48,699 bases of DNA from Promethearchaeota archaeon. Its GTDB lineage: Archaea > Asgardarchaeota > Lokiarchaeia > Sigyniarchaeales > Promethearchaeaceae. This document shows positions 1-7,334 of this stretch, one piece after another (positions within the stretch are counted from its first letter, which is position 1; each line of letters starts with the position of its first letter). The notes under the pieces are model-generated. The model was given only the letters and a program-made list of their open reading frames with translations, was not told where the DNA came from and did not search any database. The position numbers and the translations under genes were made by a program. Where the stretch lies: contig SDNX01000007.1 of the NCBI GenBank assembly GCA_004524545.1, positions 1 to 48,699 of the forward strand, in the 5' to 3' direction.

Positions 1-1140
1 AATATTGTCTTGGGTAGTGTTTTTAGTGCACTCCTAATAATCATCTCGGTATTAATTTTTTTTATTTGCAAAGCCTCATCTAAACCACGTTTGTTTGACC
101 AACGTCTAATCCTAGCTTTGATTATATCTCTCAATGGTTTGTTCACACTATTCATTTCATTCAATTTTGACTTATTTCAACAGCAATTGGTGTTCCTCTT
201 TACATTAGGTGTTGCAAATGCAATAATTTTTGGATTATCTGCTTTATTCCTATTGGATAAAAAGAAGAATCTCATTAGTAGTTTCGTTGGGGGTACTTTT
301 TTTATTTTAGAAGTGGCTTTCACTATGATTATTGGGACATTTCGAGACCTTTACATCCTCGCGGGGATTGTTAATGGAACCTCTACACTATTTTTTATTA
401 TATCAGCTCTTATTTCAGCATATAAGAAGAAAAATGGTGGACTTTCTTTCCAAATCGAATTTGGGCTTGTAGGAAATACCATATTATCAAGTGTTAGTGG
501 GATTGCTTTCGCTCGTAGTGTAAACGGCCATTCACTATGGTTTTTACTTTTACTGCTTTCAGGTGCAATTTGCATGCTACTAGCAATAGTGTATTTCCAA
601 AAAGAAAGAGACCGTGAGTATAACTTGGCATTAAGAGTAGCTATGGCCGCAATGTTCACTGCATTAGGCGTAGTATTAAGTTATATTAACCCCTTTGCGT
701 ATATTGTACTTGGAGGATTCAAGATTAATCCTTTTGCTCATTTGATCAATTCTATAGTAGGAGTCTTTTTAGGACCTCTATGGGGAGTCATTGTTGCTTG
801 TTTTATTGCAATTATTCGATATAGTGCTGGAATTGGGACTGTTTTTGCTTTTCCAGGAGGAATTCCCGGCGCTCTTGTTGTGGGGATCATTGCAGTTGTT
901 CTAAGCGCAATGAAAAAAGAGAAATACAGATCCTTTGCTGCACTCACTGAAGTGATTGGAACAGTAGGGATTGGTGCTGTAATTTGTTATGCATTTATGG
1001 GTGCCGCCTCCACAATTTACCTTTGGGGAGGATTCGCGATGTCTTCTTTACTGGGTTCCACTGTTGGTTTTGTAATTATTCGTATTTTAAAGAAACAAAA
1101 CATAGATTCTTCCAGTTTTGGTGATAGTATTCTTGTTTAA
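1..1140 (+). CDS. ThiW-like ECF transporter S component with extra N-terminal membrane domain (5' partial)
   Basis: The reading frame is open from base 1, so the true start may lie outside the window; the first visible start codon is TTG at 10. The C-terminal ~165 residues look like the ThiW family, the substrate-binding S component of an energy-coupling-factor transporter thought to import a thiamine precursor. The recognisable stretches are the INPFAHLIN and FPGGIPGALVVG motifs among hydrophobic helices. Before this come about 190 residues with roughly seven further predicted membrane segments, which ThiW proteins (normally about 160 residues) lack. The protein should be integral in the cytoplasmic membrane. 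No ATPase or EcfT subunit is next to it, so it probably shares an energising module encoded elsewhere. The substrate is inferred from the family only. Confidence 0.72.
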   Translation, partial: NIVLGSVFSALLIIISVLIFFICKASSKPRLFDQRLILALIISLNGLFTLFISFNFDLFQQQLVFLFTLGVANAIIFGLSALFLLDKKKNLISSFVGGTFFILEVAFTMIIGTFRDLYILAGIVNGTSTLFFIISALISAYKKKNGGLSFQIEFGLVGNTILSSVSGIAFARSVNGHSLWFLLLLLSGAICMLLAIVYFQKERDREYNLALRVAMAAMFTALGVVLSYINPFAYIVLGGFKINPFAHLINSIVGVFLGPLWGVIVACFIAIIRYSAGIGTVFAFPGGIPGALVVGIIAVVLSAMKKEKYRSFAALTEVIGTVGIGAVICYAFMGAASTIYLWGGFAMSSLLGSTVGFVIIRILKKQNIDSSSFGDSILV

Positions 1141-1189
1141 TCATGCTCCATTTTATTCAAAATTCTCAATTTTTCATAAAAATTCCATT

Positions 1190-1819
1190 ATGTTATTTCA
1201 TGACCCCCGAATGTGTAATTTAGTACAGCCCATATCGTTTTCTCAATGCAAAAATAAGAAAATTCTCATTTTTGGTGATTCTAATGTAGGAAAAACTCAC
1301 TTAACTTCTCAATTTTTATCCTATTTACGAGATACGAGTAGCTTGAAGAAAATATATGTGGTTGAGATGGGACCTGAACGTTTTCAAGTGGATAATTATT
1401 CAGTCGGAGGAAGACTTATTGATTATGATCCGAGTTATCAACATGATCCTTCTGTTTTATATTACAATTATCCTATTACCCCCCCTCGCAGTGCATCAAA
1501 AAATGATGCAGAAGTCTATAAAAATTGCTTAAAAAACTACAAGATTATCCATGACGAGTTTACAACTGTTATTGATACCCTCGTAAATTCTTCAAATAAT
1601 GATTCAGCCCTCATAATTAATGATTTCAGCATTTACATGCACTTAGGATCACACATCCCTTTTCTGAAGCTGTTGAAGTCATCTCATACGGTATTTGTAA
1701 ATGCATATTTTGGTCAAAAACTAGCTGAAGATTATGGATCTAATATAAGTTGGCGGGAAAGGGTGCTTGTTAAACTATTAATTCGTCGTTTTGATTATGC
1801 AATTCATTTGATGAAATAA
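1190..1819 (+). CDS. P-loop NTPase of unknown function
   Basis: A soluble protein of about 209 residues with a clear Walker A motif, GDSNVGKT, close to the N-terminus, followed by an alternating hydrophobic/polar pattern. A later ALIINDF stretch could serve as Walker B. I do not recognise the family. No GTPase NKxD motif is visible, so an ATPase or nucleotide-dependent switch is more likely than a Ras-like protein. The frame is open from an ATG at 1118, overlapping the ThiW-like gene by 22 bases; the ATG codons at 1190 or 1211 avoid that overlap and place the P-loop at a normal distance from the N-terminus. It lies directly downstream of the ThiW-like gene in the same direction and may be cotranscribed. 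It converges with the next gene with only 3 bases between them. Confidence 0.6.
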   Translation: MLFHDPRMCNLVQPISFSQCKNKKILIFGDSNVGKTHLTSQFLSYLRDTSSLKKIYVVEMGPERFQVDNYSVGGRLIDYDPSYQHDPSVLYYNYPITPPRSASKNDAEVYKNCLKNYKIIHDEFTTVIDTLVNSSNNDSALIINDFSIYMHLGSHIPFLKLLKSSHTVFVNAYFGQKLAEDYGSNISWRERVLVKLLIRRFDYAIHLMK

Positions 1820-1822
1820 TCT

Positions 1823-2515
1823 TTATTGGCTCTGCTCAGAATTCAACTTTTTAAGAATGTTCACGACTTCTTCAAACACATTCGAGAGTTTAGATTTTGA
1901 GAGTGAATCCTTGTCGGATTCTTCCAAAATTTGTTTTAAATTTCGATATGAACGTTGATAAGCCCATAGAGCCTTATCATCCAGACCAACACTTTCAAAA
2001 CTTTTACCCAAATAATAAAATGCCAAAGGGTAATTATAATATGTTTTTATCAGACGCATCAAAGTGTTTATGGATAAGTCAAAACGCCCACTAAGAAAGT
2101 AAACTTTACCCAAAAGGAATTTTGCATCCACATTATTGGGATCATCATGATCCAGAACATCAAATAGGATGTTCAGGCTAGCGGTGAATTTTTGTTCTAA
2201 AAGTAGCTTTTTCGCACGATTTAATTTATCAATGACCACTATACATTCTTCGACTTCTTGCTCGTTATGGGGCTCGTTGGGTGTTAAAATTTCGTCAATT
2301 TGTGATTTTTTTGAGTATGTTTCTAAAATATCTGGAGAATACCTAGTATTACACACAGGACATGATTCAGAATTAAGCAACCACATTTTTAAACATGGAT
2401 CGATATGAAGACAATGTCCATTACTGCATATGACGTAATTCATATTCTCCCGTTTTTCATGCGGAGTGACAAGGATTTTGGTATGGCACACTATGCAACT
2501 GATTTCTGAAGACAT
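1823..2515 (-). CDS. RING-like zinc finger protein with C-terminal TPR repeats
   Basis: A 230-residue protein. Residues 7-55 hold a cross-brace-like zinc finger with spacing C7-x2-C10-x19-C30-x3-H34-x2-H37-x3-C41-x10-C52-x2-C55, close to the RING-H2 pattern although the H37 to C41 gap is one longer than usual. A linker of about 40 residues follows, then residues ~85-215 show tetratricopeptide-type helical pairs (for example the FLLGKVYFLSGRFDLSINTL and FYYLGKSFESVGLDDKALWA stretches). RING domains in eukaryotes recruit E2 ubiquitin-conjugating enzymes, and some Asgard archaea encode ubiquitin systems, so a role as an E3-like adaptor is possible. No E1, E2 or ubiquitin gene is in this window, so a plain zinc-binding scaffold remains equally possible. 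Start ATG at 2515. Confidence 0.7.
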   Translation of the reverse strand: MSSEISCIVCHTKILVTPHEKRENMNYVICSNGHCLHIDPCLKMWLLNSESCPVCNTRYSPDILETYSKKSQIDEILTPNEPHNEQEVEECIVVIDKLNRAKKLLLEQKFTASLNILFDVLDHDDPNNVDAKFLLGKVYFLSGRFDLSINTLMRLIKTYYNYPLAFYYLGKSFESVGLDDKALWAYQRSYRNLKQILEESDKDSLSKSKLSNVFEEVVNILKKLNSEQSQ

Positions 2516-2701
2516 GTATAGGACATATTTCGCAAGCGATCCAAAATGGTTTTGGAATTGGGTTTGAGAAAATTAGTTTTATTCGAAGAAAGGGGTATAA
2601 CAACAAGTACATTTTGTCTACTGAATACCACCTCAACACAACAAGAAAAATATTAGGTGGGGATTGATGTGATTTGTGTTTCTCCTGAAATATTCAGATT
2701 A

Positions 2702-3022
2702 TTACTCTTTGTCTTTCTTTTTGATTTCGATTTCTATTGAGGAAACGTTTGATACCTTACCATCAGCATTTTTAAGCTGTTCTGTACTCAAACGAATATC
2801 CGCATAGAGGGCATCTGTCACAAATTTCTTTTTTAGAATCTCAGCAACGTCAACTGCTCTGCTAATTCGTTTACCACGGGCTTTTATGGTGCAGTGCTTG
2901 AAGCCAGATTTTGTATCTGGATCCTCCTCATTTAAAATGACCATTGCGGCCATCACGTAGTTCATAATGGGTCTTGTGCCGATATATACGCTCGAATCGT
3001 TATCTTTATCATTTCTGGACAT
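2702..3022 (-). CDS. albA: Alba-family DNA/RNA-binding protein (copy 1)
   Basis: A 106-residue protein matching the Alba fold along its whole length: SVYIGTRPIMNYVMAA at the N-terminus, the central KARGKRISRAVDVAEIL block that contacts nucleic acid, and the closing VSNVSSIEIEI strand. Alba dimers coat DNA or RNA in archaea. The lysine normally acetylated or methylated near the N-terminus is not present in its usual place here, where T-R-P replaces K-x-P. A ribosome binding site (GAGGT) lies about 7 bases before the ATG. A second, shorter Alba gene lies upstream in the same direction (3251-3562), so this is a tandem paralogue pair that could form heterodimers. Confidence 0.9.
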   Translation of the reverse strand: MSRNDKDNDSSVYIGTRPIMNYVMAAMVILNEEDPDTKSGFKHCTIKARGKRISRAVDVAEILKKKFVTDALYADIRLSTEQLKNADGKVSNVSSIEIEIKKKDKE

Positions 3023-3250
3023 GGGTTTTACCTCGGTAAGTTGATTTTTTTGCTTTTCACTTTATCTGAATTGTATCAATGGAAGTCAATTGTTAATTTT
3101 GTCGTTGTACAGCTCTACGACTGTCTTTATTTAATTTACTGACAGTTTTTAAATTTTTTGAAAACTAACGAATGAAAGTAACGGGCGCTAATCGGCGTTT
3201 AACTAATTCAAGGTTGGAGTAAAAAAGGAAAAATAGAGGAGATTTTGAAT

Positions 3251-3562
3251 CTATTGAGGTTTTTCCCCATCTTTAGGAATTATAAGATCTATCTCAATTG
3301 AACTTACATTTGACGTATGTCCATCAGGGTTAGGTCGTTGTTCGGTATTCAAACGAATTTCTTCGTATACAGCTTCAGGTACAAATTTATTTTTCAGTAT
3401 TTCTGCTACGTCAACAGCAGCGTTAATCGCTCTTCCTCTCGCTTTCAGACTTACAAATCTATTTTTTTTGATTATAAACATCGATGCGGTGATGTAGTTT
3501 ATTTTGGGAGAGTTTCCGATGTATACAGAGACGTCGTCTTGTTTCTCGTTCTCATCTGGCAT
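3251..3562 (-). CDS. albA: Alba-family DNA/RNA-binding protein (copy 2)
   Basis: A 103-residue Alba paralogue. It shares VYIGNSPKINYITASM, KARGRAINAAVDVAEIL and the TSNVSSIEIDL ending with copy 1, but lacks the roughly 8-residue insertion that copy 1 carries after its first helix (EEDPDTKSG region). The two copies are clearly related but diverged, which argues for an old duplication and distinct roles, perhaps as a heterodimer. The ATG at 3562 has an AAAGGA sequence about 11 bases upstream. Upstream of it, at 3702-3719, is a perfect inverted repeat that could be an operator or the 3' end signal of the LSm gene. Confidence 0.9.
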   Translation of the reverse strand: MPDENEKQDDVSVYIGNSPKINYITASMFIIKKNRFVSLKARGRAINAAVDVAEILKNKFVPEAVYEEIRLNTEQRPNPDGHTSNVSSIEIDLIIPKDGEKPQ

Positions 3563-3701
3563 TTTTCATGTATCCTTTGTTTTTTGATAGATATGATAGT
3601 AATGATAGATTTTTGTCGATTGTACTATCTGCTAGAAAAAATAGCTATTGCACTATTTAAATGTAAGTAATGGAAGTAGAGAAAAAGTGGCATTATTCTA
3701 T

Positions 3702-3719
3702 GTAATACCGGCGTATTAC
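3702..3719. repeat. Perfect 7-bp inverted repeat between LSm and Alba copy 2
   Basis: GTAATAC, then CGGC, then GTATTAC: the two 7-base arms are exact reverse complements. It lies 27 bases past the LSm stop codon and 140 bases before the start of the second Alba gene. It could be an operator for a dimeric repressor or a hairpin ending the LSm transcript; no T-run directly follows it on the minus strand, which makes a terminator less likely. Confidence 0.5.
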
Positions 3720-3745
3720 TAGCGTATATTCTTGGAAGACCCATA

Positions 3746-4006
3746 TTATTGCCCGAATTCGATGAAAACAACGTTGTCTCCGCGAATAAGGATTTGACCT
3801 AGTTCCTCGCGTTCTTCTACAAGTTCATTTTTCTCGTTCTCAATTTCATAAATCTGGGTACAGTCATCTAAGAACAAGTTCAAATGTTGATCAAAAGATA
3901 ATAAAACTCCACGAAACAAGCGGTTTTTTTTAATTTTTATTAAGATTACTTTGTTCAAGCTCTTTCGTAGTTCTTCAATAGGATCCCGGTTATATCTCTG
4001 TGACAT
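3746..4006 (-). CDS. Sm-like archaeal RNA-binding protein (LSm/SmAP)
   Basis: An 86-residue Sm-fold protein. The Sm1 motif is RGVLLSFDQHLNLFLDDC, with the usual F-D-x-H-x-N-L core, and the Sm2 motif is LGQILIRGDNVVFI, with the IRGDNV signature that lines the RNA-binding pore. SmAP proteins form heptameric rings that bind U-rich RNA. The length is standard for the family, with a slightly longer charged linker between the two motifs (EIENEKNELVEEREE). A strong ribosome binding site (GGAGG at 4014-4018) sits 7 bases before the ATG. It heads a minus-strand group with the two Alba genes, all three coding small nucleic-acid-binding proteins. Confidence 0.93.
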   Translation of the reverse strand: MSQRYNRDPIEELRKSLNKVILIKIKKNRLFRGVLLSFDQHLNLFLDDCTQIYEIENEKNELVEEREELGQILIRGDNVVFIEFGQ

Positions 4007-4104
4007 TATATTTCCTCCAAGAGAGTTAATTAAACCATATATGGCGTAAAATTAAAATCTTTTGAATAAAAGACCGTAAAAACGAGTAAAAAAACGCGTT
4101 TCAA

Positions 4105-5442
4105 TTATGGATTCATTAAGTTTTTATTTTTTTTGTCTTTCAGGTATTCTTTCAATTCAGAGCCCACGATTTCTCTCACAATTTCATAGAACTCTTTATC
4201 ACTTACTCCCGAGGTAATTTTTGCCAAATCTTCTTTTATGCGGTCATAAATCTTCCTAATATCATCTTTAGGTGCTTTTTCTTGATGTTCCTTTACTTTT
4301 TGCACGATTTCACTCAAAACTTCTTTAGGGAAGTCCATATTAATCAACTTGAGTTTTTCTGATAAAGCGTTAATGATCGCACCACTTCCAGACAATTTAC
4401 CCAAATAGAATTTCCTTCTCCGCCCTACTACTTTCGGATTAATCGGTTCATACGTTAAAGGATGAGTCAAAATTGCATTAACATGCAATCCACTTTCATG
4501 GCTAAATGAAAAGGGTCCCACAACAGGTTTATGCATGTTTAAGGGTAAGCAAAATAATTTTTCCACTAACTGACTCAGTTCAAAGAGTTTATCGAGTTTT
4601 ATACCAGTGTTTATCCCTAAACGTTCCAAATTCATAACTACTTCTTCAAAAGCAGCATTCCCTGCACGCTCTCCATATCCATTGACGCATGTATGAGGAA
4701 ATTTCGCTCCATGTAAAACCGCTTCAACTGAGTTAGCAACCGCAAGACCAAAATCGTTATGCATATGCACCCCTAATCCAACAGAGCCGTTTATTCCCTT
4801 TATAGCCTCTTTAGTTTTTTGGACTAAATAGGTAACAGAAGAAGGGGTTAGGACCCCAACAGTATCTCCCAGCACAATTCGTTTAACTCCAGATTCCACA
4901 GCTGCTCTATGAACATTATTCAAATGAGCCAATTGTGCTCGTGAAGCATCTTCTGACACCCAATTGACTGTTAATCCATGATCCTTCGCATATGTGATCA
5001 TGTTACGAATGACTTCAATTTCTTTTTCAGGAGTTACCTTCAGGATAGTCATCATTAATTGAGAGGTAGGCATGAATATCACAATTTCATCCACATTTGC
5101 TTGAATACATGCATCAATATCTCCTTTACGTGGACGTGCTATTGCGAGAATCTTACTGGTAGTATATCCTTCATTTGTTATGGCTTTTACCGTTTCCAAT
5201 TCCGTTTGAGACACTGCAGGAAATCCTACAGCAACCAGAGGAACTCCAATTTCGTCTAATGCTTTGGCAATGGTAATTTTATCCTCTTGAGTCAAATACA
5301 CACCCGGAGATTGTTCTCCATCGCGTAGAGTTTCGTCCCAGATATCCACTTTTGTGGGATGACCTTCGGGTAACACTCCCGCATCAAAATTATAATCGTA
5401 AAGCTGATCTCGTACTTCTTTACTTGAGAACCGATATTTCAT
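4105..5442 (-). CDS. 2-isopropylmalate/homocitrate synthase family enzyme
   Basis: An acyl-transferring aldolase-type TIM barrel of the LeuA/AksA/NifV/CimA family, which condenses acetyl-CoA with a 2-oxo acid. Visible motifs are WDETLRDGEQSPG near the N-terminus, the metal-binding HMHNDFG, NGYGERAGNAAFEEV, and HESGLHVNAIL. The start at 5442 is chosen because GAGGAGGC lies just upstream; a longer open frame to 5550 would overlap the divergent gene. From 5442 the protein has about 445 residues. The C-terminal LeuA regulatory domain that senses leucine appears absent, replaced by about 80 charged residues, so homocitrate synthase or citramalate synthase are alternatives. A decarboxylating dehydrogenase of the LeuB/AksF type at 11705 could act two steps later in the same pathway. 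Confidence 0.82.
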   Translation of the reverse strand: MKYRFSSKEVRDQLYDYNFDAGVLPEGHPTKVDIWDETLRDGEQSPGVYLTQEDKITIAKALDEIGVPLVAVGFPAVSQTELETVKAITNEGYTTSKILAIARPRKGDIDACIQANVDEIVIFMPTSQLMMTILKVTPEKEIEVIRNMITYAKDHGLTVNWVSEDASRAQLAHLNNVHRAAVESGVKRIVLGDTVGVLTPSSVTYLVQKTKEAIKGINGSVGLGVHMHNDFGLAVANSVEAVLHGAKFPHTCVNGYGERAGNAAFEEVVMNLERLGINTGIKLDKLFELSQLVEKLFCLPLNMHKPVVGPFSFSHESGLHVNAILTHPLTYEPINPKVVGRRRKFYLGKLSGSGAIINALSEKLKLINMDFPKEVLSEIVQKVKEHQEKAPKDDIRKIYDRIKEDLAKITSGVSDKEFYEIVREIVGSELKEYLKDKKNKNLMNP

Positions 5443-5592
5443 AAATAGCCTCCTCAGTGTGTTGCCTAAATGATTCTGACCTTTTATCCTTATTAAACAA
5501 TCTATATGTCGTTTTCGAAAAAGGAAAAAATGAAATGGTACAGAGTACATGTACCATCGTTACAGAAGGAGCACTCTAAAGAGGTATTATTC

Positions 5593-6372
5593 GTGATATT
5601 TAATTATTGTATTGGTCCTGCGGGATCAGGAAAAACTACACTAGTAGCCACTACCTATAACCATTTGAGCACTAATTATCATGGACTACGGGTAATAACC
5701 GTGAATTTAGATCCCGGAGTCAGGAACTTACCATATACACCTGATGTTGATATTCGAGATTATATTGTGTTAGAGGAAGTAATGGATAAATACGGACTCG
5801 GCCCAAATGGAGGTTTAGTGGCTGCCACTGACTTAATTGTCGAAAGCATTGAAGATTTGAAATTCGAAATCTCCGAATTTAATGATCCCGATGTCGTATT
5901 AATCGATACTCCCGGTCAAATGGAATTATTTGCCTTTCGAAACACGGGACCAATGGTTGTGAGTTCTTTGGGATATGGAAATGCACATAAAGTAGTTTCA
6001 TTTTTATTTGATCCTGCTGTATGCCGACTTCCTAATGGATTTATTTCTACCATGTTTCTTGCGGGTTCGGTGCTATATCGTTTTGCAAACATCCCTCAGA
6101 TAAACGTGCTATCAAAATCAGATTTACTGGAACCGGATATTTTAGAAACTGTTCTCTCTTGGAGTGAGGATTACAATAAACTTATGGAAGCAACGGATAA
6201 AACTGAGCGAGGATTGGTGCGCGAGTTAGACAGCGGAATTTCTGAAATTTTTCAGCGAATGGCGAATTTTCCTCCCTTAATAAGCGTATCAAGTGTAGAG
6301 TTTACGGGAATTGAGGATTACTGGGGAACTATCCAAAGAACTCTGAATTTTGATGAATCCCCGTTTTATTGA
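5593..6372 (+). CDS. GPN-loop GTPase
   Basis: About 259 residues from a GTG start at 5593, chosen because GAGGT at 5581-5585 gives normal spacing and because the P-loop (GPAGSGKTT) then falls at the very N-terminus as in all GPN proteins. A longer frame from 5506 is open but adds 29 residues without family likeness. The family signature Gly-Pro-Asn is present in YGLGPNGGLV, the G3 motif is DTPGQMELF, and the G4 motif is SKSD, a variant of N/TKxD. GPN GTPases are dimeric, and the eukaryotic members assemble RNA polymerase II; the archaeal role is not settled. It is divergent from the synthase gene and followed immediately by tRNA-Pro on the other strand. Confidence 0.88.
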   Translation: MIFNYCIGPAGSGKTTLVATTYNHLSTNYHGLRVITVNLDPGVRNLPYTPDVDIRDYIVLEEVMDKYGLGPNGGLVAATDLIVESIEDLKFEISEFNDPDVVLIDTPGQMELFAFRNTGPMVVSSLGYGNAHKVVSFLFDPAVCRLPNGFISTMFLAGSVLYRFANIPQINVLSKSDLLEPDILETVLSWSEDYNKLMEATDKTERGLVRELDSGISEIFQRMANFPPLISVSSVEFTGIEDYWGTIQRTLNFDESPFY

Positions 6373-6383
6373 AGAAAAAATAA

Positions 6384-6493
6384 TGGTGGGACAGGGAAGA
6401 TTTGAACTCCCGACCACTCGGCCCCCAGCCGAGTATCAATCTGGTTCAGCCTATTTAGGTAACGGGCAGAAATACCAGCTAGACTACTGTCCC
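6384..6493 (-). tRNA. tRNA-Pro(GGG) with a 34-nt non-canonical intron in the D-loop
   Basis: Reading the minus strand, acceptor GGGACAG (from 6493) pairs with CTGTCCC, followed by A73 and an encoded CCA ending at 6384. The anticodon stem is CTCGG/CCGAG around loop CTGGGGG, giving anticodon GGG at 6424-6426. The T-arm is GGGAG-TTCAAAT-CTTCC. The D-arm closes only if 34 bases (6439-6472) are removed; the spliced tRNA is then exactly 76 nt with CCA and has a normal D-loop AGCTGGTA. The intron is described as a separate entry. Confidence 0.9.
6439..6472 (-). other. Archaeal tRNA intron (bulge-helix-bulge) between positions 21 and 22 of tRNA-Pro
   Basis: Exon bases CTGG pair with intron bases CCAG to make the 4-bp central helix. 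Each side carries a 3-base bulge (TAT on the 5' side, ATT on the 3' side), cut as TA|T and AT|T, the geometry recognised by the archaeal splicing endonuclease. Inside the intron, TTC-T-GCC can pair with GGC-T-GAA to form a hairpin. The usual archaeal tRNA intron sits at 37/38, so this D-loop site is non-canonical. Confidence 0.8.
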
Positions 6494-6594
6494 ACGTTTT
6501 TTTATTTTGGATTGATGTATCATATATATCAAGTTAAAAAAATTTTTGTATTAGGTAGTGTTATCAAGAATATCAAGTAGTTGGTTCGAAAAAA

Positions 6595-6669
6595 GGGCGT
6601 GTAGTCTAGCTAGGATAAGGTGCCGGCTTGCGGAGCCGGTGTTCGCAGGTTCAAATCCTGCCACGCCCA
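6595..6669 (+). tRNA. tRNA-Arg(GCG)
   Basis: Acceptor GGGCGTG pairs with CACGCCC, discriminator A at 6669. The D-stem GTCT pairs with AGGT, the anticodon stem is CCGGC/GCCGG with loop TTGCGGA (anticodon GCG at 6630-6632), and the T-arm is GCAGG-TTCAAAT-CCTGC. All stems pair and the length is 75 nt. The CCA end is not encoded (ACG follows), unlike the neighbouring tRNA-Pro. No intron is needed. Confidence 0.93.
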
Positions 6670-6766
6670 CGATCTATTATCCATACTTTTATAATTCAGA
6701 TACTTACCTCCTTCATCCAGTTTCTGTTTTTCGTTTGGTTTAAAATCATCCATGGGAGGATAAACC

Positions 6767-7060
6767 ATGAGAAAAAAACACAGCTTTGTTAGTAGCAACT
6801 TAGCGAACAGTTTCAGTCAATTAATCGAAACGGAGCGCGACTGTGAATTTTTGGATGTGTTACGAAAAGTAACGCAACTGATGCAAATCAAAGAAGAAAC
6901 TCATTACTCCCAAATCTTGTCTAAAAACATCCTAAGTATGGCGGCGGAGATTGAGATGAAGTTTGATGAATATTTAGATAAAAAAGGAATCCCATTTCGT
7001 ACTGAAGTGTTTTTACTCATAGTTTTTCAAGAATTATTGGATAAATTCGTATTGAGTTAG
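6767..7060 (+). CDS. Small protein of unknown function
   Basis: A 97-residue, probably all-helical and soluble protein; I do not recognise a family. It contains several acidic, amphipathic helices (for example ILSMAAEIEMKFDEYLDK) and has no cysteines in zinc-binding pairs and no membrane segment. The ATG at 6767 has GGGAGG about 8 bases upstream, a good ribosome binding site, which supports it as a real gene despite its size. It lies between tRNA-Arg and the MCM gene on the same strand, with a separate promoter likely for MCM in the 270 bases that follow. Confidence 0.6.
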   Translation: MRKKHSFVSSNLANSFSQLIETERDCEFLDVLRKVTQLMQIKEETHYSQILSKNILSMAAEIEMKFDEYLDKKGIPFRTEVFLLIVFQELLDKFVLS

Positions 7061-7212
7061 GTGAGGATATCAGCTTCCAGAAACATCCGAATAATGGGTG
7101 AATTATTGCTCAGTTATTAAAATGAAAGTTTAATTGAGCTTACTTCTGGTATATTTATCCATAATTCATATAGAGTACTTGTAGTTAGGATAAGCACTCC
7201 GCTAATAAACGG

Positions 7213-7220
7213 GTTTAAAT
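7213..7220 (+). promoter_or_regulatory. Candidate TATA box upstream of MCM
   Basis: TTTAAATA within GGGTTTAAATACC lies in the 274-base gap (7061-7334) before MCM, about 115 bases ahead of its ATG, so it would imply a long leader. Nothing else recognisable was found in this gap. Confidence 0.25.
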
Positions 7221-7334
7221 ACCGCGACAAAAATATCTCATTACCGATTTATTGAATCTTGAGATGTTTAGAGATTAATACCTATCTAAACTATCGTGCT
7301 TACAACCGAACCTAGCAAACGGGGTAATAGAATT

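Noticed and set aside
6350-6580. 76-codon open frame over the tRNA-Pro gene
   Set aside because: The bases are fully explained by the intron-containing tRNA.
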